This document shows positions 57,663-64,000 of a DNA stretch of 64,000 nt, piece by piece. Origin of the DNA: Bimuria novae-zelandiae CBS 107.79 (taxonomy: Eukaryota > Ascomycota > Dothideomycetes > Pleosporales > Didymosphaeriaceae); NCBI GenBank assembly GCA_010015655.1, contig ML976707.1, positions 195,091-259,090 of the forward strand, read 5' to 3'. Made by a program: the position numbers and the translations under genes. How positions within the stretch are numbered: position 1 is the first letter of the stretch; every line of letters begins with the position of its first letter. Under the pieces are notes generated by a model. It had not been told where the DNA came from and searched no databases. It saw only the letters and a program-made list of their open reading frames with translations.

Positions 57663-58311
57663 GGAAGGTAGAACAGTCAGATAATATAGTGCTACTTTTT
57701 GTTTCTCATAAAAATCGCTTAAAAATTCGATTGCCCTTGCGTATGTAACCGCGCTCTGGGGACTAAAACACAGCCCCGTCGGATCCACACGCGGCGTCGA
57801 GCTAGCCGTCATGTGTGGTGGTGCTGACGGGATTCAGGCGAGGCGACGGGGCCCCAACATTAGACAGCTTTCGAGGCATGAGCGGCTTCTTCTGGAGTAA
57901 AGTATCTACTATTTCCGGCGATGCACCATGTTGCCTTCTGCAGATGAAACGCATGTGGATTTGTAGCAGGCTGCAAAGCCACTTACCAACCAATGGCAAT
58001 TCATCCTGCGATTTACAGATACGAGGGCATTTGAGATTGCGTTCCGCATAGGACCTCGGGACGCAAGTGAGTCTGCACTGTAACCACGCATTGTACTTAG
58101 TGCACAAGCATCTCCACCCTGCCCACTAGCACCCAGTCAGACGGAATCGGTCTCTACAATCGCTCGCTATGGCCGTGAGCTCTGTGGCTGCGCCCTGCCT
58201 CTATGTTTCAATTACTTGTGACGAACCCCACCATTAGCCGACCGCGTATGAGCATTGCTACAATACACACGACCTCTTGGCCACTGACTTAGCCCTTTAA
58301 CATTGGAAAAC
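57663..58311. other. Intergenic region with a possible small cysteine-rich exon on the minus strand
   Basis: It separates two plus-strand genes. On the minus strand a spliced reading (58125-57987 joined to 57937-57909, donor GTAAGT) encodes six cysteines in 32 residues, but no start codon or signal peptide was found. See the findings. Otherwise nothing was recognised. Confidence 0.4.
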
Positions 58312-60917
58312 ATGATGCCCGGCGCGGGCTTGTATTTGCCGGACACCCTATCGAAAAGTCTCGATCCTACGGAAGCGCGCACAGTGAAGCCGAAGTACTT
58401 TGGACGAAAATCGAGCCAGAACACTGAGATGGATCGCAAATCACTCGCGATCTCGAGAGCCTCCTCTGAGGATGTTACGAGGGTATTTTCGTCGCTACCT
58501 ACTGTCTTTGATTTCGCGGACTGGGCTTCAGCGCAAGGCAAAGTGTCGTCCGACAATAAGGTTTTCGTCAGCAATCTCCAGCGGGTGCGACGAGACATCA
58601 CTGAAGCTTCACGCCTATGCACCTCACAAGCTGTCACAGACTACCTGGAATCCTGGCCAGACAAGAAGATCTGGATAGATGACATCATTCGCGACATTGA
58701 GCGAGCTCTCAAAGACATTGGCCTCGTTATTGAGACCGTGCGTGTCTCCGGAGATGACGGCGGCACAGTCGATCTTAGGCGCAAGTTTCAGTGGGCGCTA
58801 TCACACCAAAAGAAGCTTATGAGCAAACAACAACATCTTATGATATGCCATCAGAGTCTCATGTCTGCGGTACAGCTCATGCAGAACGCAGAGATGAACG
58901 CCACATTTGACCCCATTTATGAGTTAGCTGGGCCTCCACAACCCTGGATGGATGATGCTTCCGGTGAGGCCTTCAAGAGTCCGCATTTGAGGCAGAAGTG
59001 GAGGATGAATCAGAGAAATTCATCCGTACCGAGTATCACCATTTCCGAGCCCGAAGGGAAAGACGATAAGACAGGTATGCACTCCTCAAATTCTATGCAC
59101 TAAGTGCTAAGATTACTTTAGCAAGGCCTTACCAACATATGCTTGCAGAGCTTCCCGGGAGCACACCTGATGATCTTCATCGCTACAGCCAAGAACCAGA
59201 TCACGAGGGAGCTTCCACAAAAGCACGGAGCCAATCCGTAGACGAAGCGCGCCCTTCTATGTCACAGGATGCGGATGAAGCGGTCGACTCAGTCCAGATG
59301 CCAATGGTGGGAAATGCCCAGATCCCGCGAAGGCGCCCGCCGGATCCTCCGCGTCCACGTAGATCTTTCGACAACGTCCGATCGTCAATCTCCACCCTCG
59401 ATGACAGAGCGCGCGCATCGTTCGACATGGCCCGACCCCGGGCATACTCGGAACAGGTACGAACCCAAAGATCGTTCGAAATCCGAAATCGTACTTCACA
59501 CGATCAGGTTCGACCAATGCCCACTCTGACTGAAAGGCCTATTGAACGCTTCAACTCTACTGCTTCGGTCGCAGTTGGCGACGCTGTGAGCGTGCCACTG
59601 GCCTCAATGCGATATCGTTCGAAACCGATCACTGTTAGAAAACCGCCGGCCAAACATCGTTCATTGCCATCCGAGCTTCCCTCGTTCCCGAGCCAGACGT
59701 CGCTGATGGATGACTTATCGACATGGGTTATTCCACACTCGGTGCGTGAGAGCTATCGAAGTATGCAGAGTTTTCAGAGCGTCGAGACCTCTGTTTCGAT
59801 TGGTGCCTCAACACCAGCCACTTCAGCCGCGTCGTCGCTAATCGCGCCAGAGGCAACCTGGCCTCGAGTGCTGACAGACGCCGGAGCTGTTGGAGCATCG
59901 TCAGATCTAGATATCACTTCAGCCTCTGAAATCGAAGGCGCATCGGTCAAATCTTCGCTAGTGTCCGTGAACACCATTCCAGTCTTGCCCTCACGACCCC
60001 CGCCGCCAGCGCCGCCAGTAGCAGCACCCCAGCCACCACCTATACCGCCTAAAATTCCTGTAAATCAGCCTCCGCAGCCTGATACTATAGCACTATCGAG
60101 GTCGTTTGAGAGTCTATTCAGGAGCGACAGCGCTCCGATCCCGCCACCTTTATCGCGGCGCAGAAAAGCTGTACGTTCGCGAAGTAATACTAAAACCCAA
60201 GATGAGCCTCGCAAAGCGCCCCCTACTGCCTCCACATGGCCATCATCCACCACAAACGTCGATGCACCTCCAGGAACGACTGCGACGGAAATCCCGACCG
60301 CTATCACGCCGGAAATACCCATACCCGCAGGAGAGCGTTCTTCGTCAACTAAGCCTCCACTGACTGGGCCTCCACCGATCGAGAATCTACCATCTGGGCC
60401 TCAATCAACTGAGCCTTCACTGACTGCGCCTCGATCGATTGAGCCCCTACCAAACAAAGCTCCATCCACGAGGCCAACATCAGCCGAGCAACCACCAACC
60501 GACCCTCAAACCTACATGGAGAACCAGAACAGCCTCCACCACATTACATCAAGCGCAAGCGCAACAGACAAATACCCAATCCCCTTCATGCTTGCCGACG
60601 CGCCGCCTGTCCCAGCCCTTCCACCCCATTCACCACCTATCGAGCCTCATAGAACTACTAGCAGCCAAACCAATCTGCAACATTTCGCATCAAATGCGAG
60701 CGCCACGGACAAATACCCAATAGCTTTGTCACCGACGTCTGTATCAGCTCTGCCTGTACAATCTTCATTATCGGTTGTCAGCAGTGTTGAGACCCTGGCC
60801 AGTGATACCCCGCCTGCACCGGCTATCGCTCGACCTATGACTGCACTGGCAAAGAGGAGGGCCGCACATGCTAGGAGGATGCAGATGGCGTTTGGCCCAG
60901 AAGCAGAGAATGCGTGA
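58312..60917 (+). CDS. Large proline/serine-rich, mostly disordered protein with helical N-terminal domain
   Basis: The exons 58312-59074 and 59149-60917 join across a 74-bp intron (ACAG|GTATGC ... TTGCAG|AG), giving 843 residues. ATG 58312 is used because the upstream extension lacks an ATG. Residues about 60-215 look like a helical bundle (VFDFADWASAQGKVSSDN..., WIDDIIRDIERALKDIG, WALSHQKKLMSKQQ). The rest is low-complexity. It has RS/RP-rich parts, a polyproline run around 533-561 (PSRPPPPAPP, PQPPPIPPK) suited to SH3/WW partners, and a series of degenerate PPxTEPxxT-like repeats. A pair of internal repeats (SASATDKYPI at about 60550 and NASATDKYPI at about 60690) and a basic C-terminus (AKRRAAHARRMQMAFG) follow. 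The features fit a cytosolic scaffold or signalling protein (inference); no catalytic motif is present. I recognise the architecture from fungal hypothetical proteins but not a named gene. Confidence 0.82.
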
Positions 60918-61073
60918 ACGACGATTTTAGGAAAAGGATACGAATAGTGCCAAACTAAACGTAATACCACCACAAAACTCATCCGCCAACAACCCGAAAC
61001 ACCTTACCTTCCAGGGAAAAACAAAAACAAAACCTCCACTCAAGACCTAGCCGTCCCATCAACCAAATAAGCC

Positions 61074-61314
61074 TTAATCATGGGTTCCCTCACACGTCTC
61101 ACAAACCGGCCACTTCCCCAACGTCCTCGCATCAAACCTCTCCTTCCCCTCCGCCCGGTCCTGCGCTATCTTCGCCCGCCGCTCCTTTTAAAACACCTCC
61201 TGCGCCTTCGCCGCTCCATCGCGGAGCCCGAAGTTTTTGCACCACGTCTGGTCATCTCTCTCGTAGGATACGTCGTCCGTGCCTCGAGGGTAACAGAAGT
61301 CTGTGTAATGGCCC
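61074..61314 (-). pseudogene. Small conserved-looking fungal protein, probably broken (premature stop)
   Basis: The minus-strand frame from 61314 reads HYTDFCYPRGTDDVSYERDD, then QTWCKNFGLRDGAAKAQEVF, then TAA (61190-61188). After the stop the same frame continues KERRAKIAQDRAEGKERFD and LGKWPVCETCEGTHD to TAA at 61076-61074. The quality on both sides of the stop (Cys/Trp-rich ends, CxxC, helical centre) suggests a real protein with one nonsense change, for example GAA to TAA. An acceptor TATAG lies just before 61314, so an upstream exon is expected, but none was fixed. The function is unknown. Confidence 0.5.
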
Positions 61315-61609
61315 CTATATAAAAACCCCGACGTCGGCACTCAGCTACCAGGTCCATGGGGGGGGAAGAGGAGGAGAAGGGAAGGGGAGGGAAGGGTGCT
61401 TATGCAGAAGGGGTGTACATATGGCACTTGAGCTGTAGGTCTAAAGGCGGAAAGCGGCTGGCAACGCAGTTGGGTTACTTCTAGGTTACACTGATATATG
61501 ACTATCCACGGGGTTCTATGCGAGGGTTTGCCGAGGATTGCATGTGTCCGCCGGGAATCGATCGGTGCCTGGCATGTGAAGGAAGGCGTTCGATGGAGGC
61601 GTAGGTCTG

Positions 61610-61720
61610 CTAGTCGTTGGCGGGCACCGGGGGGATGGGAGCGTTCTCGCCCTGCGCGACGAGGGGAATGCCGGTGCCCATGGCGCCGATGGCGAGGAGG
61701 GTGATAATGACGACACGCAT
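61610..61720 (-). CDS. Possible 36-residue peptide with signal-like N-terminus
   Basis: ATG 61720 opens MRVVIITLLAIGAMGTGIPL, a short positive start and hydrophobic stretch resembling a signal peptide or membrane anchor. A Pro-rich end (ENAPIPPVPAND) and TAG at 61610 follow. The start context is good (AACCATGC). It may be a complete small secreted peptide, the first exon of a larger gene, or chance. No homologue is recognised. Confidence 0.35.
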   Translation of the reverse strand: MRVVIITLLAIGAMGTGIPLVAQGENAPIPPVPAND

Positions 61721-62729
61721 GGTTACAGGTGTACTGATGCTGTTGGTGTCGTTGTGGTGATGCGCTGCGGGCTGGCTGTGAAGAGGCAAATAGAAGGCAG
61801 AAGGAGACGGGAGGAGCCTGCCGACGCGGAGTCGCAGCTTCCTAAAGGTACAGTGGACCACTCTTCTGCCCATAATGTAAACAACGTGTCCATCCCAAAC
61901 ATCGCGTTTTCGCGTCCGTCATGCTCAACAACACCGCGATAATTCACACGTGTCCATTCTGAACTCTTCCCTACACTGAACTGCGGTAGAGCTTTTCCAG
62001 GCCGTGAGTCGTCAACGACTTCCTCATGCCCTCACTGCGCTCGGAGCTCGTTTATAGGCTGGCACTTCCTAACCTTCGGGTAGGTGCCAAGTTGCACCTG
62101 AGCCTTTCCCAGAGTTCTGGTCAGAGGGACGCATCTGGAAGCCACTTCCCCACGACACCACAAAGCCCACGTTAGATGCGACTTCAGGGCTTGCGAGCAG
62201 CTAGTGATCCATCGATGTTCGAAAGCAATGCCCTTCAACGAATCAATCAACGAACTTCACATGGACATCCTAATTGCGGTATACCGCCCGCACCATTTGC
62301 AGTACCGCGCCTAAAGGAGTCTGTGTTACTAGAATATTCCAATATCCAGTTAGAATACCTCGAATAGCCTGTTTTAGCTTCCAAAAGCAAATTGAGGCGG
62401 ACTGCCACTCAATCGTTACAACCCAACCCTCGTTAAGCTCCCGTACTAGAACATCCGAAAACAGCCGCAGTACCCATCACTCTCCGCCTAGTCGTTGCAG
62501 CTCCGTCCTCGAGTTCGGTGATTCATAACAAACCCCCGAAACATGAACAGCCATACTGCGCTGCACCATCTTCTATGGCTCCGATGCGGCAATCGCGAAA
62601 GGTAGGGATCGAAACATGTTACAAAAGCAGTATGCTGGGTATAAAATAATGCACAATATAATCCTAACCACGATTCCATGGCGCACTGCAACAGCATCAT
62701 TACCCTCCTTCCCCCTCCGCCCCGCCTTC
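61721..62729. other. Intergenic, no supported gene
   Basis: This is GC-balanced DNA with only short overlapping frames on both strands and no domain motif. It contains the 3' flank of the minus-strand gene that ends at 62730. Confidence 0.5.
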
Positions 62730-63666
62730 TCATCTTGTCATATGCACCCTAATAAACGCACTCCCATCCTTCTCCCCCTTCTCCCCCTCCCCGTTCCAGC
62801 TATTATCCGGAAGCTCCACGGGCGGCGCATAGCTATTCCTCCCCATCTCCACCGCCGCCTCATGCGCCCACACCTCCTTGACAGCCACCGTGCGCGGCGC
62901 TACCATCGAGCCTCTCGCGGCCTCTATCAGCGCACGCTCTTGCGAGAGCTCGTAGGATGGTGGCGTTGGCGGCGACGGCGGAGGTTTCCGGGTGGCGGAT
63001 TTGCGGCGGTGCAGCCAGAGGAGGAGGAGGCCGATGACGAGCGCGCAGACGGCGACGCTGCCGACTATTGCGCCGATGATGGCGCCGGTGTGGGAAGTAG
63101 ATTGGGAAGGTAGGGGCATAGTTGTTAGAGTTTCTAATGCGGAGGCGAGTGTTGTGGAGGTTGTTGATGAGGATGAGGAAGAGGACGAGGCCATGGTAGA
63201 TGCCGATGAGGAGAGAGACGAAGAAGGCGAAGGACTCGGTGTCGCGCTTGGAAGCGCAACGCTGGACTTGCTCGGAGGCAAGCAGCCATCGATGCTGTAG
63301 TATATCCACGAGGAGTTGTAGCAGGTCGCAAGCTCGCCCACAATCTTCACCGGTGATGAGCAGGAAAGACCCGTATCGTCATTTGGCCCATACAGCGTGA
63401 CTGGTCCGGATCAGCAAGTGGCTCCCCATCTCCAGTGTAGCCTACGTACCTGCACACCCAGGGTCTAGCTTTGCAATCTGGAATGTTTCAAGCTTCCCTG
63501 TAATCTTCAAGGGCCTGCACATCCCATCAGGGTAGCCATTGATCGTATCCAGAGAGTTGAAGCTCTTCCTGCACTCGTCATCCGTAAAACTGACAATGTC
63601 AGACCCAAGGCTGCCGCAAATGCAGACCAGAAGGAACAGAAGGGCGTAGCGGGCGAAGTCGAACAT
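62730..63666 (-). CDS. Single-pass surface protein with signal peptide and Ser-rich stalk
   Basis: Two exons, 63666-63450 and 63400-62730, join across a 49-bp intron (CAG|GTACGT ... GACCAG|TC), giving 295 residues. It begins with a clear signal peptide (MFDFARYALLFLLVCICGSL). A cysteine-containing ectodomain follows (DDECRKSFNSL, YPDGMCRPLKITG, LDPGCAVTLYGPNDDTGLSC, LATCYNSSWIYYSIDGCLPP). A long Ser/Thr stretch encoded by AGC/TCC-type repeats comes next. The membrane helix (GAIIGAIVGSVAVCALVIG..., about 177-203) is followed by HRRK, and a Pro-rich cytosolic tail ends the protein. This is the plan of fungal wall sensors and SKG6/Mid2-like proteins: a glycosylated stiff stalk outside and a short signalling tail inside. 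A named family is not assigned. It has the same overall plan as the protein at 56103, but no close sequence likeness was seen by eye. Confidence 0.85.
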
Positions 63667-64000
63667 GTTGAACGTCTCAACCTCAGTCTGCTAGCCGAGT
63701 GAAGAGCGAGGCGACAGCACAGTTTGATGAGCTTTGGGGATACTAAGTCATATGTACGAAGTCCGGAAGGTCAGAGCAAAGGATTGGCGGGGTGGGGCTG
63801 ATGCGCTTAATAGCTGGAACCCGCTATTTTGGTAACCATGCCATTGTCTACCCCATGCTTGATAGATAAAAGCATCCGTGAGATCAGGTCGGTATTGTAC
63901 AAACGCACTGTGGCGTGCCGTATGGATTGTAAGTGTCGCGTTCAAGCATTTAGCAGTTTCTTGGAGGCACTAGCAAGCCAGGCTTAGATTTCTGACCCCC
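63667..64000. other. Upstream region of the surface protein gene, cut by window edge
   Basis: It should contain the promoter of the gene starting at 63666. A 65-codon minus frame (63748-63945) has no motif. Nothing else is seen. Confidence 0.5.

Noticed and set aside
53043..63666. Secondary-metabolite gene cluster
   Set aside because: There is no synthase, tailoring enzyme, transporter or pathway regulator among the genes of island 2.
1..64000. CRISPR arrays, bacterial operons, tRNA or rRNA genes
   Set aside because: There are no regularly spaced repeats, Shine-Dalgarno-type spacing or recognisable RNA gene boxes. The genes are spliced and eukaryotic.

Overview
The window looks like chromosomal DNA of a filamentous ascomycete, probably a dothideomycete (inference). 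The evidence is short GT-AG introns with GTAAGT/GTGAGT-type donors, fungus-specific protein families (PTH11/rhodopsin-like receptors, HSPA12-like Hsp70, single-pass surface proteins with Ser/Thr-rich stalks), and retrotransposons damaged in the manner of repeat-induced point mutation (RIP: TA-rich, with CAA/CAG/TGG codons turned into TAA/TAG). No rRNA gene, tRNA gene or CRISPR array was recognised.

The layout is two-speed. Gene-free AT-rich blocks made of nested dead transposons (1-22.7 kb and 28.06-52.5 kb) alternate with GC-balanced gene islands (22.77-28.06 kb and about 52.5-64 kb). Block 1 holds, from the left: the right end of a pogo-type DNA transposon whose transposase start is not RIP-damaged; part of a Gypsy LTR; a solo LTR (561-3036) carrying both a 1.9-kb pogo element and a 128-bp hAT-type MITE; a full-length Copia element (3430-8784); a full-length chromodomain Gypsy element (9738-21982) with a second full-length Copia (15530-21347) nested in it; and a pair of nested solo LTRs. 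Most boundaries are supported by exact target-site duplications.

Island 1 holds a 5'-truncated, frameshifted ABC-C transporter remnant and two adjacent minus-strand paralogues of the fungal rhodopsin/PTH11-like receptor family (23632-24696 and 25785-27047) that share an intron position. Block 2 holds unidentified RIP debris, three further copies of the same solo-LTR family, a third Copia (32002-37526), a second pogo family (38169-40024), two dead Gypsy coding regions, a 1.8-kb LTR element with no recognisable protein, and other solo LTRs.

Island 2 begins with a short GC-rich stretch with strong hairpins. It then carries an HSPA12-type Hsp70 ATPase (minus, three exons), a single-pass membrane protein (plus), a long proline/serine-rich scaffold-like protein (plus, two exons), a probable small broken gene, a 36-codon ORF with a signal-like N-terminus, and a second single-pass surface protein with a signal peptide (minus, two exons). 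These genes do not form an obvious pathway or biosynthetic cluster. The two surface proteins, the Hsp70-like ATPase and the disordered protein look like an ordinary, loosely packed fungal neighbourhood.

I found no clearly novel molecular system. The best points for a second look are the nested insertions with exact duplications, the paired 14-bp direct repeats inside the inverted repeats of two unrelated pogo families, the receptor pair stranded between transposon blocks, the protein-less LTR element and the GC-rich hairpin stretch.
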